A stretch of 28,511 nt of DNA, from NCBI GenBank assembly GCA_964486555.1, contig CAZANP010000019.1, forward strand, positions 1 through 28,511, read 5' to 3'. The stretch is from 4484-232 sp964486555 (GTDB lineage Bacteria > Thermotogota > Thermotogae > Thermotogales > Thermotogaceae). Below the pieces are notes generated by a model that was not told the origin of the DNA, searched no databases, and was given only the letters and a program-made list of their open reading frames with translations. The translations under genes were made by a program, and so were the position numbers. Each line of letters starts with the position of its first letter. Position 1 is the first letter of the stretch. Shown one piece after another: positions 1 through 6,979 of this stretch.

Positions 1-130
1 CTTTTCCCACAACCAGGTAGGAATTGTAACTTGTTCCATCTGGGAGGGGAATTAATTCATCGAAAAGTCTTCTGTCCCAATCTATCGCACCTACCTCATA
101 TATGCCTTCCTTTATCTTTCTAACCGCCAT
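1..130 (-). CDS. fprA: Flavodiiron protein FprA (5' part only, cut by window edge)
   Basis: Only the first 43 codons lie in the window. The reading frame begins MAVRKIKEGIYEVGAIDWD and continues with a PDGTSYNSYLVVG stretch. This matches the start of the metallo-beta-lactamase-like domain of FprA-type flavodiiron proteins, which use a di-iron centre and FMN to reduce O2 or NO in the cytoplasm of anaerobes with electrons from rubredoxin. The ATG at 130 lies inside the end of the rubredoxin gene (11-nt overlap), so the two are translationally coupled. The di-iron ligands and flavodoxin domain lie beyond the window and cannot be checked. The call rests on N-terminal similarity to remembered Moorella-type FprA and on the rubredoxin/flavin reductase neighbours. 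Confidence 0.82.
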   Translation of the reverse strand, partial: MAVRKIKEGIYEVGAIDWDRRLFDELIPLPDGTSYNSYLVVGK

Positions 131-293
131 CGCTTTCCACCTTCTCGAACATGTCTTTACTTGCTCCACAGAGAGGACATACCCAATCATCAGGTAGTTT
201 CTCAAAGGGTGTTCCGGCAGGTACTTTGGAATCTGGATCTCCAAGGTTTGGGTCATATATGTAACCACACACGGTACATCTGTACTTATCCAC
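120..293 (-). CDS. Rubredoxin
   Basis: A 57-residue protein with the two rubredoxin metal knuckles, CTVCGY at residues 6-11 and CPLCGA at 39-44, plus the conserved GTPFEKLPDDW segment between them. The four cysteines bind one Fe and make this a small cytoplasmic one-electron carrier. The start is GTG at 293, placed 5 nt after a strong AGGAGGTG; no better start is in frame. The 3' end overlaps the fprA start by 11 nt, and the flavin reductase gene ends just 12 nt upstream. In acetogens the homologous reductase and rubredoxin domains are fused as high-molecular-weight rubredoxin, so this is probably the direct electron donor to FprA. The gene is short and easily missed. Confidence 0.93.
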   Translation of the reverse strand: MDKYRCTVCGYIYDPNLGDPDSKVPAGTPFEKLPDDWVCPLCGASKDMFEKVESDGG

Positions 294-305
294 GATAACA
301 CCTCC

Positions 306-815
306 TCATTTGTTTTCAACGCGAACCGGTGCGTTCTTGGGAGTGGTTCCTCTTTTAACCTCGTGATAATAACTGTAAGTCATGGGCTCATCGCTCGATA
401 CGATATCCGCATCGACGACTTCACCGACAAAAATGGTATGAGTTCCAACATCCAATTTTTTAACGACTCTGCATTCCACATACGCAACGGTGCTTTCAAG
501 AACGATGGGAGCTCCTGTTACCCCTAGTTTGTACTTAACACCTTCGAACTTGTCGAAATCTCTTCCTGTTCTAAATCCGAATCTCCCAATGAATTGAAGG
601 GGAGTCTCTTTTGAAAGAATGGACACGGAGAACACTCCCTCTTTCTCTATGAACTCGTGGGTTAAGTTATCCTTGTTGATACTGATGGCGATTTGTGGAG
701 GTTCCGCCGTCACCTGAAAGACCGTGTTTCCTATCTGACCGTTAAGTTTATCTCCATTTTTAGAGCTTACTATGTATACACCGTAATTAACTTTGAAAAG
801 GGCTGTAAGATTCAT
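306..815 (-). CDS. Flavin reductase-like FMN-binding protein (reductase half of a split Hrb)
   Basis: 169 residues of the flavin reductase / flavoredoxin split-barrel family. Typical features are the N-terminal FKVNYGVYIVSSKNGDK strand, the QVTAEPPQIAISINKDNLTH segment, GRFGFRTGRDFDKF, and a C-terminal GTHTIFVGEVVDAD strand. It closely resembles the N-terminal domain of Moorella high-molecular-weight rubredoxin (Hrb), including the final YYHEVKRGTTPKNAP linker where the rubredoxin domain would follow. Likely role: NAD(P)H-dependent FMN reduction feeding rubredoxin and then FprA. The start is ATG at 815 with GAGGAGGT 7 nt upstream. It is the first gene of a three-gene minus-strand operon. The biochemical role is inferred from Hrb. 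Confidence 0.85.
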   Translation of the reverse strand: MNLTALFKVNYGVYIVSSKNGDKLNGQIGNTVFQVTAEPPQIAISINKDNLTHEFIEKEGVFSVSILSKETPLQFIGRFGFRTGRDFDKFEGVKYKLGVTGAPIVLESTVAYVECRVVKKLDVGTHTIFVGEVVDADIVSSDEPMTYSYYHEVKRGTTPKNAPVRVENK

Positions 816-847
816 TTCAATACCTCCTCACTCTTTGTTCATTTTTT

Positions 848-877
848 ATCTTATCACAGTTTGGCATTCAAAATCAA
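848..877 (-). promoter_or_regulatory. Sigma70-type promoter of the flavin reductase-rubredoxin-fprA operon
   Basis: On the minus strand TTGATT (872-877) and TAAGAT (848-853) are separated by 18 nt and lie about 35 nt upstream of the flavin reductase start. Both hexamers differ from consensus at two positions. It is the best promoter match in this divergent intergenic region. Confidence 0.5.
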
Positions 878-879
878 AA

Positions 880-962
880 TAGAACGAAACATAGGATTTA
901 TAAATTCGGCCGTTCTAATTTAAGAACAAATTGTCTAATCTATGAAAAATAAATGATATAAT
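880..962. promoter_or_regulatory. Divergent control region with inverted repeats and a TATAAT box
   Basis: The 816-1058 stretch holds no gene. TATAAT at 957-962 suits the plus-strand transporter genes, but no good -35 lies 16-18 nt upstream (TTGTCT at 931 is 20 nt away). TAGAACG (880-886) and CGTTCTA (911-917) form a 7-bp inverted repeat with centres 31 bp apart, and GTTCT/AGAAC (912-927) form a second short dyad. These could be an operator for a redox or metal regulator serving both directions, but no known box is matched. Confidence 0.35.
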
Positions 963-1058
963 AAGCAATGCGAACCAATTCCGAAACTTTTACATGACTA
1001 AAGATATTTTTCGCCCATCCCTATGGAAGTTCCCTAAAAAGCTCAGGAGGTGATACCT

Positions 1059-1275
1059 GTGAAAATAAAGGCGTTGTTGCTTTTATCAGCATTCGCTGTC
1101 ACAGATGTGATAGTTCTTTTTGATGGTATTTAATTTCACGTTGAAAAGAGCATAGAACGAGGCGGGGGATCTTTCCAATAGCAGTGTGTTTTGGCTCACA
1201 GGAGTATCGAACATCTCTGAAAATCTTTTGGCGTCGTCTTTATTAGTGGAAAAACTCATGGATACAGAGGGATAG
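1059..1275 (+). pseudogene. Remnant of a FecB/BtuF-like metal-complex substrate-binding protein gene
   Basis: A full AGGAGGTGAT ribosome binding site (1046-1055) precedes GTG at 1059, which opens a 24-residue ORF starting with a signal-peptide-like MKIKALLLLSAFAV and then TDVIVLFDGI before a stop at 1131. In another frame, 1156-1275 encodes 39 residues including SSVFWLTG and LLASSLLVEKLMDTEG, ending in a stop. These pieces fit the signal peptide, the 'DVIV..G' strand and the last helix of class III (FecB/BtuF) binding proteins, in that order, but about 200 central residues are missing and the frame is broken. Position directly upstream of the FecCD permease is where the binding-protein gene normally sits. 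The family match is by eye. Confidence 0.55.
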
Positions 1276-1295
1276 AAGAGACAAATGGGAAAGGT

Positions 1296-2315
1296 ATGAC
1301 AGCGAGTCACAGTCGATCTTTCGGGTATAATCTACTAGACGAGGTTAAGAACGGGAGTGTGAAGTTTTTGAAAAAGGGTGTTCTTCTGTTCTTCCTGGTT
1401 TTTGTCATCTCCTTGATCCTTGGGAGATACTTCTTCATACCCTGGAACATGAGCGAGGTTGAAAAAGCGATACTTGTAGATGTTAGACTTCCAAGGATAT
1501 TGATAGTATCTCTATCGGGTGCTTCACTCGGTCTTGCAGGTGTCACTTTCCAGAATCTTTTCAGAAATTACCTCGCAGGTCCTGGGATACTCGGTGTTAC
1601 CAGCGGTTCCGCTTTTGGAGCTGCCGTTGCGATACTTCTTTTTCCCATCAATTACCTGATTCAGGGATTTTCCTTTATATTCGGTTTGATATCCGTCTTT
1701 TTATCATATTCTTTGGGAAAAAAACTTGGAAGTACCGTGCTGAGTCTCGTCTTAGCTGGAATGGTAATTTCCGCTTTTTTCTCGGCCCTCCTGGGACTTG
1801 TAAAGTATCTTGCAGATCCATACAACAAACTTCCAACCATCGTTTTCTGGCTCCTTGGGAGCTTCACGGGTGTCAGATGGAGCGACCTCATGCTCGCACT
1901 GGTTCCCATGTTGCTGGGTATCGCTGGTATGCTCTGCCTTCGCTGGATATACAATGTTCTCTCGGCAGGTGATGAGGAAGCGAAAGCTCTAGGAGTTGAT
2001 GTTAGAAAATATAGGACTCTATCTATTCTTTTAGCAACACTTGCAACTTCCGCTGTAACCTCTGTAGCTGGGATCATAACCTGGATAGGAGTTGTTGCGC
2101 CTCATGTTGCAAGACTCATGGTTGGATCGGACAACAGAAGACTCGTTCCAATGACGGCGATGGTGGGGGCTCTTCTTCTCCTTGTATGTGATGATCTTGC
2201 CAGGATCTTGACAGCATCCGAACTTCCTCTAAGTGTTGTTACAAACATCGTGGGGGCTCCTGTGCTTTTCGCGATACTTGTAAGGAAAAAAGGTGTTCTC
2301 TATGCTAAGGATTGA
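1296..2315 (+). CDS. FecCD-family iron/siderophore/cobalamin ABC transporter permease
   Basis: 339 residues, almost wholly hydrophobic, with about 8-10 membrane helices. Family features are the N-terminal VDVRLPRIL motif, the GASLGLAGVTFQNLFRN segment, GVTSGSAFGAA, and the C-terminal WIGVVAPHVARLMVG coupling region. It should form the inner-membrane channel that imports an iron chelate, haem or B12-type ligand using the ATPase encoded next. The start is uncertain: ATG at 1296 has only a weak purine-rich leader, and an in-frame GTG about 20 codons on is possible. It overlaps the ATPase gene by 14 nt. The upstream binding-protein gene is only a remnant, so a binding protein encoded elsewhere would have to serve it, or the transporter is decaying. 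Confidence 0.92.
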   Translation: MTASHSRSFGYNLLDEVKNGSVKFLKKGVLLFFLVFVISLILGRYFFIPWNMSEVEKAILVDVRLPRILIVSLSGASLGLAGVTFQNLFRNYLAGPGILGVTSGSAFGAAVAILLFPINYLIQGFSFIFGLISVFLSYSLGKKLGSTVLSLVLAGMVISAFFSALLGLVKYLADPYNKLPTIVFWLLGSFTGVRWSDLMLALVPMLLGIAGMLCLRWIYNVLSAGDEEAKALGVDVRKYRTLSILLATLATSAVTSVAGIITWIGVVAPHVARLMVGSDNRRLVPMTAMVGALLLLVCDDLARILTASELPLSVVTNIVGAPVLFAILVRKKGVLYAKD

Positions 2316-3090
2316 AAACATCCATTTCTCATACAACGGGATAGTGGAGGTTCTAAAAGGGATAAATCTTGAGCAAAAATGCGGCGTAGGATGCATTTTG
2401 GGGCCAAATGGTGCGGGAAAATCCACCCTTTTGAAAACGATTGTGGGGATTCTTCAACCGAAAAGAGGAAAGATTTTCTTCAAGGGAAGGGATTTAACCA
2501 ATTTGAAGCTCAAGGAACGGGCAAAACTGATTTCCTACGTTCCTCAAGAGTTCTCCTTGAGTTTTCCTTATACCGTCTTCGAGACGGTTTTGGTGGGAAG
2601 GCATCCTCATTTGAACACGATATTTGGACCAACTCGAGAAGACGAAGAAATCGTCATAAAATATCTCAACATGTTGAATTTAGAAGGCCTCAAAGAAAAA
2701 CCGTTCGTTCAGCTGAGTAGTGGTCAGAAAAGGCTCGTCCTTATAGCAAGGGGACTGGCACAGGAAGGAGAATTGATGGTGCTGGATGAGCCCACTTCTT
2801 TTCTGGATTTTAAAAACAGCTTGCTGGCGTTATCTGTTGTGGAGAATATCTCAAGAAAACTGGGAAAGATGGCGATACTATCACTTCACGATCCAAATTT
2901 GGCTTTGTTGTTCTGTGATACTGTTTTTCTCATGAAGGATGGAACGATAATAGACAGTGGAAAACCTGAAGAGGTCATAAATTCATGTAACATGAAAAAG
3001 CTTTTCGATCTGGAAACAGAAGAGGTGATGATTCCAAAGGGGAAATACATCATACCCGATAAAAATTCTCTCCAGCACTTTTTTGAATGA
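2302..3090 (+). CDS. FecE-type ABC transporter ATP-binding protein
   Basis: 262 residues with the full ABC ATPase set: Walker A GPNGAGKST (34-42), Q-loop in YVPQEF, signature LSSGQKRL, Walker B LMVLDEPT and H-loop SLHDPN. Sequence flavour and neighbour mark it as the energy-coupling subunit of the FecCD importer, acting at the cytoplasmic face. I chose ATG at 2302 because AAAGGTG ends 6 nt before it; a GTG at 2293 would lie inside that binding site. Both candidate starts overlap the permease end. The 3' end overlaps the convergent DUF364 gene by 41 nt. The signature has SSGQ rather than SGGQ, a tolerated variant. Confidence 0.92.
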   Translation: MLRIENIHFSYNGIVEVLKGINLEQKCGVGCILGPNGAGKSTLLKTIVGILQPKRGKIFFKGRDLTNLKLKERAKLISYVPQEFSLSFPYTVFETVLVGRHPHLNTIFGPTREDEEIVIKYLNMLNLEGLKEKPFVQLSSGQKRLVLIARGLAQEGELMVLDEPTSFLDFKNSLLALSVVENISRKLGKMAILSLHDPNLALLFCDTVFLMKDGTIIDSGKPEEVINSCNMKKLFDLETEEVMIPKGKYIIPDKNSLQHFFE

Positions 3091-3853
3091 TGTTGACTTT
3101 TTCCGCCGCTCCGGATCGAATGATTTTTCTGGTCCCAGCACCTTTCGATACGAGATCGAATAGAACATCGGGATCCTTTATGTAGACTCCAGCTAGTATC
3201 TTAACCGGTAAAACCCCTTCGACTAAAGGAGTGGACGGACCAACTATGGCAACTTTTTCTGTCATCACGTACTTCAAAACCCAATCTATGCTCCCATTGA
3301 CTATTGCCGAGCCCGTTATCACAACGACGGTACATTTTGGAAGAAGATCAACGATGGCCCAATCTGGAAATATCTCGTCCCTTTTCCTGTTCCTGTCGAA
3401 GATCAGAAGATCCCAGACTTTATCTTTCCAGGCATCGGCTAAAGGCTCTATCTCACCGACCATACCCACGATGTCGTTTTCATTGACTTGAAGGTATTCC
3501 ATAACATCTCCCTTTACGAACCTATCACGGTTGAAGTTGAAAACAGCGTTCAAAGCGGCGTAAGCAACGGATCTGAGAAGGGGATCTCCTGAAAAGAGCC
3601 CCACTTCCAGGAGTTCTAATGCGGTCATACCAACCCTCGCTTTACTTTCAAGATCTCCATCGAGTCCCATACATCTGTAAAATTCCTCGCATCTTCCAAG
3701 CGTGTCCTGTTTGTTTGTGAAAGCAACGCCAGCTCTTCCGTCACTCAATTTCACAGCGGTGAGTCCAACACCTATGACGAAATCTTCTATCACCACACCA
3801 TCATCGATAAATTCTCGCGCTTTTTCAAACAAAATTTTCGATATGGTTGACAA
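3050..3853 (-). CDS. DUF4213/DUF364 protein (putative heavy-metal chelatase)
   Basis: 267 residues. The N-terminal half (about 1-80) looks like DUF4213, with VVIEDFVIGVGLTAVKLSDGRAG. The C-terminal half looks like DUF364, a Rossmann-like domain with WAIVDLLPKCTVVVITGSAIVNGSID and a VAIVGPSTPL loop. The family is known structurally and is often encoded near metal-uptake systems, but its reaction is not established. The start is TTG at 3853 with AGGAGG 6 nt upstream; no ATG fits. It begins 10 nt after the sugar permease stop on the same strand, so it is probably co-transcribed with that transporter, while its end overlaps the iron ATPase gene convergently. Function is not claimed beyond the family name. 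Confidence 0.72.
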   Translation of the reverse strand: MSTISKILFEKAREFIDDGVVIEDFVIGVGLTAVKLSDGRAGVAFTNKQDTLGRCEEFYRCMGLDGDLESKARVGMTALELLEVGLFSGDPLLRSVAYAALNAVFNFNRDRFVKGDVMEYLQVNENDIVGMVGEIEPLADAWKDKVWDLLIFDRNRKRDEIFPDWAIVDLLPKCTVVVITGSAIVNGSIDWVLKYVMTEKVAIVGPSTPLVEGVLPVKILAGVYIKDPDVLFDLVSKGAGTRKIIRSGAAEKVNIIQKSAGENFYRV

Positions 3854-3863
3854 GTTCTCCCTC

Positions 3864-4709
3864 CTATTCCTTCAAACTTCCCGATGTCAGTCCCTTTATT
3901 ATATATCTCTGAACAGCCAGAAATAGAAAAACGGGTATGAGTGTTGATATGAGGATAGCAGCCATGAGTTCGTTCCACCTTACAGAGCTTCTGCTGAAGA
4001 ACTGATACAGCCCTTGAGTTATCGGCATCAGCTGATCTGTTTTTATGAGAACAAGAGCTAGTATGAACTGCTGGCTCCAACCCGTTATGAATGCATATAT
4101 GAAAACAGCGACTATCGCAGGGCTTATGAGCGGCATTACTATCTTCGTTAAAACAGAGTAATTCGAGCAACCATCGATAAGAGCCGCTTCTTCGATATCT
4201 CTCGGTATGGTTTGCATGTAAGAGACCATCAGCCACGTTGAGAGAGGTATCGTGAAAATCGAGCCAGCCAGTATCACGGAGAGGTAGGTATCTATCAATC
4301 CAAGGCTTTTCATGATGACATATATAGGAACGAGTAACATTATGGGAGCGAACATGTTGGCGTATATCACGAAGATCATGAGAGGTTTCCTTAATATGTA
4401 TCTGAACCTCGCAAGGCTGTAGCCCGCCGGGATAGCTATCAGAAGTGATAGAAAGCTCACTCCAATTCCATAGATGAAGCTGTTCAGAAGGTATCTTGGA
4501 AGCCTTGGAACCAGCCTGAAAGCCAGGAAGAAGTTGGACAGCGTGACCTTCTCAGGCAAAAGTGGCGCAGGTGAAGGCCATGGAAGGTCGGCTGGCCTCA
4601 ACGCGGTTATGAGCATTTGATATATGGGTAAGAAAAGGAAAGCTATTAAAAGAAGTGCTAAGATTTGATAGGTTACTTTTTTGACTCTTTTCTTCGTGCT
4701 CAACTTCAT
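3864..4709 (-). CDS. Carbohydrate ABC transporter permease, MalG type (CUT1)
   Basis: 281 residues with about six membrane helices (first at roughly 14-36) and the inner-membrane-component EAA loop as EEAALIDGCSNYSVLTKIVMP. This loop, the extracytoplasmic segment after helix 1, and the C-terminal IIKGLTSGSLKE ending (compare MalG 'GLTAGGVKG') are typical of MalG-type subunits of CUT1 sugar importers. The ATG at 4709 overlaps the stop of the upstream MalF-type gene by 4 nt (ATGA), so translation is coupled. It pairs with the MalF-type permease to form the channel. The sugar cannot be read from the sequence. Confidence 0.93.
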   Translation of the reverse strand: MKLSTKKRVKKVTYQILALLLIAFLFLPIYQMLITALRPADLPWPSPAPLLPEKVTLSNFFLAFRLVPRLPRYLLNSFIYGIGVSFLSLLIAIPAGYSLARFRYILRKPLMIFVIYANMFAPIMLLVPIYVIMKSLGLIDTYLSVILAGSIFTIPLSTWLMVSYMQTIPRDIEEAALIDGCSNYSVLTKIVMPLISPAIVAVFIYAFITGWSQQFILALVLIKTDQLMPITQGLYQFFSRSSVRWNELMAAILISTLIPVFLFLAVQRYIIKGLTSGSLKE

Positions 4710-5614
4710 CTTATCTCACCTTTCTCCAGAGTCCTTATGTAGAAAATAGAGATGAGGGTCACTATTAAAACCTGAACAACCGTCATTGCAGAAGCTTTTC
4801 CTATCCCACCGAACCTTATCAACCTGAAAGATGTGTTGTATATGGCTATGGGAAGAGTCTCGGTAGCTCTCAATGGGCCCCCTCTTGTGAGAATCCATAT
4901 GATGTCGAAAGAGTTGAAAGTCCATACGAGGGATAGGAGACTGACCGTTAAAATAACTGGTTTCATCAATGGAAGGGTTATTTTGAAGAAAGAAGATATC
5001 TCGTTTGCACCATCCATTATGGCAGCTTCGTACAGTGTATCTGGTATAGACTGAAGCCCCGAAAGAAACATTATTATCATGAAAGGAAGCCCAACCCACG
5101 CATCCACCACCATGGTGGTTACAAAAGCCATCGTTGGATCGGAAAGGAAAGTGATTGGTTTTTCTATGAGATTCAGCTTCATCATTATGGAATTCACAAC
5201 CCCGAACTGGCTGTTTAAGGTCCAGGCCCACATCATGGAAGACATAGCCCATGGAATCGCCCAAGGTACTATGACCAGAGCTCTGTACACTTTCCGACCT
5301 GCCAGAAACTTACTGTTTAGAAGAAGAGCTCCAGCCATACCAATTATGACTTTGAGCAGGACGGATCCTGCAACCCATATCAGGGATTTGCCAAGGGCAG
5401 TCACGAAGTAAGAATACTTCGGGTTGAAAACTTTGAAGTTCAGAAGCCATCGATAATTATCAAAACCCACGAAGAGTCTCGCCGTGGGGTTTAAGAAACT
5501 GACTTTGTAGAAAGAGGTCTCAACGATCTTGTAGAGAGGATAGATCATGAAGATAGCAAAAGCGAGAAGGAGTGGCATTATCAAGACATACGGTACAGTT
5601 TTTTTCGAAGACAT
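4706..5614 (-). CDS. Carbohydrate ABC transporter permease, MalF type (CUT1)
   Basis: 302 residues with six predicted membrane helices, a first helix near residues 9-30, and the coupling loop as LYEAAIMDGANEISSFFKITLP. It has the compact MalF/UgpA form without the large periplasmic domain of E. coli MalF. The start is ATG at 5614; a GGAGTGA lies 10 nt upstream, a rather long spacing. A strong hairpin separates it from the binding-protein gene, so expression may be lower than that of the binding protein. The operon has no ATPase gene, which is common for CUT1 systems that share an MsmX-like ATPase encoded elsewhere. Confidence 0.93.
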   Translation of the reverse strand: MSSKKTVPYVLIMPLLLAFAIFMIYPLYKIVETSFYKVSFLNPTARLFVGFDNYRWLLNFKVFNPKYSYFVTALGKSLIWVAGSVLLKVIIGMAGALLLNSKFLAGRKVYRALVIVPWAIPWAMSSMMWAWTLNSQFGVVNSIMMKLNLIEKPITFLSDPTMAFVTTMVVDAWVGLPFMIIMFLSGLQSIPDTLYEAAIMDGANEISSFFKITLPLMKPVILTVSLLSLVWTFNSFDIIWILTRGGPLRATETLPIAIYNTSFRLIRFGGIGKASAMTVVQVLIVTLISIFYIRTLEKGEIR

Positions 5615-5640
5615 GACAGGGTATCACTCCTTGAGGAAAA

Positions 5641-5666
5641 GAGGGACACCCTCAAGGGTGTCCCTC
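5641..5666 (-). terminator. Intercistronic hairpin between sugar-binding protein and permease genes
   Basis: A perfect 11-bp stem (arms 5641-5651 and 5656-5666) with a TCAA loop, followed on the minus strand by TTTT at 5637-5640. It lies immediately after the binding-protein stop. The short T tract suggests partial termination or 3'-end stabilisation, giving more binding protein than permease, as seen in many sugar operons. Confidence 0.75.
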
Positions 5667-5668
5667 CA

Positions 5669-6886
5669 TCATTTTTGAAGGATTTCTATTATCCTTGCAG
5701 CCTGATCAAGAGCCGTCTTTGCATCACTCACACCGAGCAACACGCTTTGAATTGCGTCCAATACGGCTTCCTGAACTCCTTCCCAATCTTTTATACCGAC
5801 CGCTTCAGGATACCCGTACTTTATAGCTTCGATATAGGGTTTCCAGTACCATTTTTGGAACTCGGGAAGATCCTTCTCTTTCACCATTGGTGGAACGAAC
5901 CCGAGTTTCAGATCCCATTCTGCCTGTTTCTCAAAGCTCGTCATATAGTTTATGAATTCAACAGCGAGATCTCTGTTCTTTGACTGAGATGTGATGGATA
6001 TACAGTCCGTGACGATGACCGTTGCATATGGTTTATGAGAATCAGGACCACCTGGTATCAAGAAGAAACCAACATCCACTCCTTTTTCAAGAGCTCTTCT
6101 TGCGTTGTGAACGTGATCTATGTACATTCCAACTTTTCCTGTTTCGAACAACTTTATGAGATCTTCCCTTTTCCATTCCACGATACCAGGTTGAGCGTAT
6201 TTGGAAAGTTCTTTGTAGAATTCCAACGCTTTGACGGCTTTTTCATCGTTTATGACAACATTCCCTTTCTCATCGACGATCTTCCCGTCGTTTGCGTAGA
6301 GGTACTGCTGGAATTGCGTAACGGTGGATACAAATTTCTTTCCACACATGGCTATACCGTATATTCCTTTATCAGGATCGTAAATCTTCTTTGCTGCTTC
6401 CAGAAGTTCATCCCAGTTTGCTGGAATCTTCACACCTTTTTCCTCGAACAGTTTCTTGTTGTATATGAAGACTTTGGTTGACATGGCCCTGACGACACCC
6501 CAGATGTGTCCTTTGTAGGTCACGGTATTCCAGACGGTATCGTAATACATCGCTTTCTTCTCGGGTGTTATGTACTCATCGAGCGGTATGATAGCTCCCA
6601 TATCTGCAAGAGCCGGTATCCATCGAGATCCTATGTACATCACATCAGGCGCTGCACCAGCACCTATAGAAGTTATGATCTTATCCCAAAGTTCTTCCCA
6701 ACCGACGAACTCCATTTCGATCTTTACCCCGGGATGATCTTTCTCGAATTCCTTAGCGATGGCTTCCTGATCTTCGATGGTGTAACCTCCACCTATCGGC
6801 ATGAGGACTTTTAGAACTCTTTCTGCGGAGAAGGAAAGTCCTACCAGCAGAATTGCCAGTAAGGCTAGCGTTAAGAACCTTCTCAT
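5669..6886 (-). CDS. Sugar ABC transporter substrate-binding protein (CUT1, MalE/UgpB-like)
   Basis: 405 residues. A signal peptide MRRFLTLALLAILLVGLSFSA is followed by a mature extracytoplasmic solute-binding protein family 1 fold: KEFEKDHPGVKIEMEFVGWEELWDKI, APDVMYIGSRWIPALADMGAIIPLDEY, and a C-terminal domain with AVEFINYMTS. There is no lipobox cysteine after the signal peptide, so it looks periplasmic rather than lipid-anchored. The start is ATG at 6886 with AAGGAGGGG 7 nt upstream. It is the first gene of the operon and delivers its ligand to the two downstream permeases. The ligand is unknown; aromatic residues are plentiful, as usual for sugar binding. Confidence 0.93.
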   Translation of the reverse strand: MRRFLTLALLAILLVGLSFSAERVLKVLMPIGGGYTIEDQEAIAKEFEKDHPGVKIEMEFVGWEELWDKIITSIGAGAAPDVMYIGSRWIPALADMGAIIPLDEYITPEKKAMYYDTVWNTVTYKGHIWGVVRAMSTKVFIYNKKLFEEKGVKIPANWDELLEAAKKIYDPDKGIYGIAMCGKKFVSTVTQFQQYLYANDGKIVDEKGNVVINDEKAVKALEFYKELSKYAQPGIVEWKREDLIKLFETGKVGMYIDHVHNARRALEKGVDVGFFLIPGGPDSHKPYATVIVTDCISITSQSKNRDLAVEFINYMTSFEKQAEWDLKLGFVPPMVKEKDLPEFQKWYWKPYIEAIKYGYPEAVGIKDWEGVQEAVLDAIQSVLLGVSDAKTALDQAARIIEILQK

Positions 6887-6917
6887 GAGGAACCCCTCCT
6901 TTTGAAGATGTGCCCCC

Positions 6918-6940
6918 CTTGGCCCAAAGCTATTCTATCA
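6918..6940 (-). promoter_or_regulatory. Possible extended -10 promoter and short palindrome upstream of the sugar operon
   Basis: On the minus strand TGATAGAAT (6932-6940) is an extended -10 element with no clear -35. A 9-nt palindrome TTGGCCCAA (6919-6927) lies near the expected transcription start and could be a repressor half-site. No other gene-free sequence of note is present in 6887-6979. Confidence 0.35.
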
Positions 6941-6979
6941 CGAAGAGGGGACTTATCTTCATCCTTACAGAACACGATC

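Noticed and set aside
1086..1310. 74-codon minus-strand frame over the decayed binding-protein gene
   Set aside because: No ribosome binding site and no recognisable protein features; the plus-strand remnant explains the region better.
4716..5264. 182-codon minus-strand frame in the permease region
   Set aside because: Out-of-frame shadow of the MalF-type permease, rich in His/Cys/Gly and without membrane helices.
6035..6481. 148-codon plus-strand frame
   Set aside because: Antisense shadow of the sugar-binding protein gene; no SD and biased, low-complexity composition.
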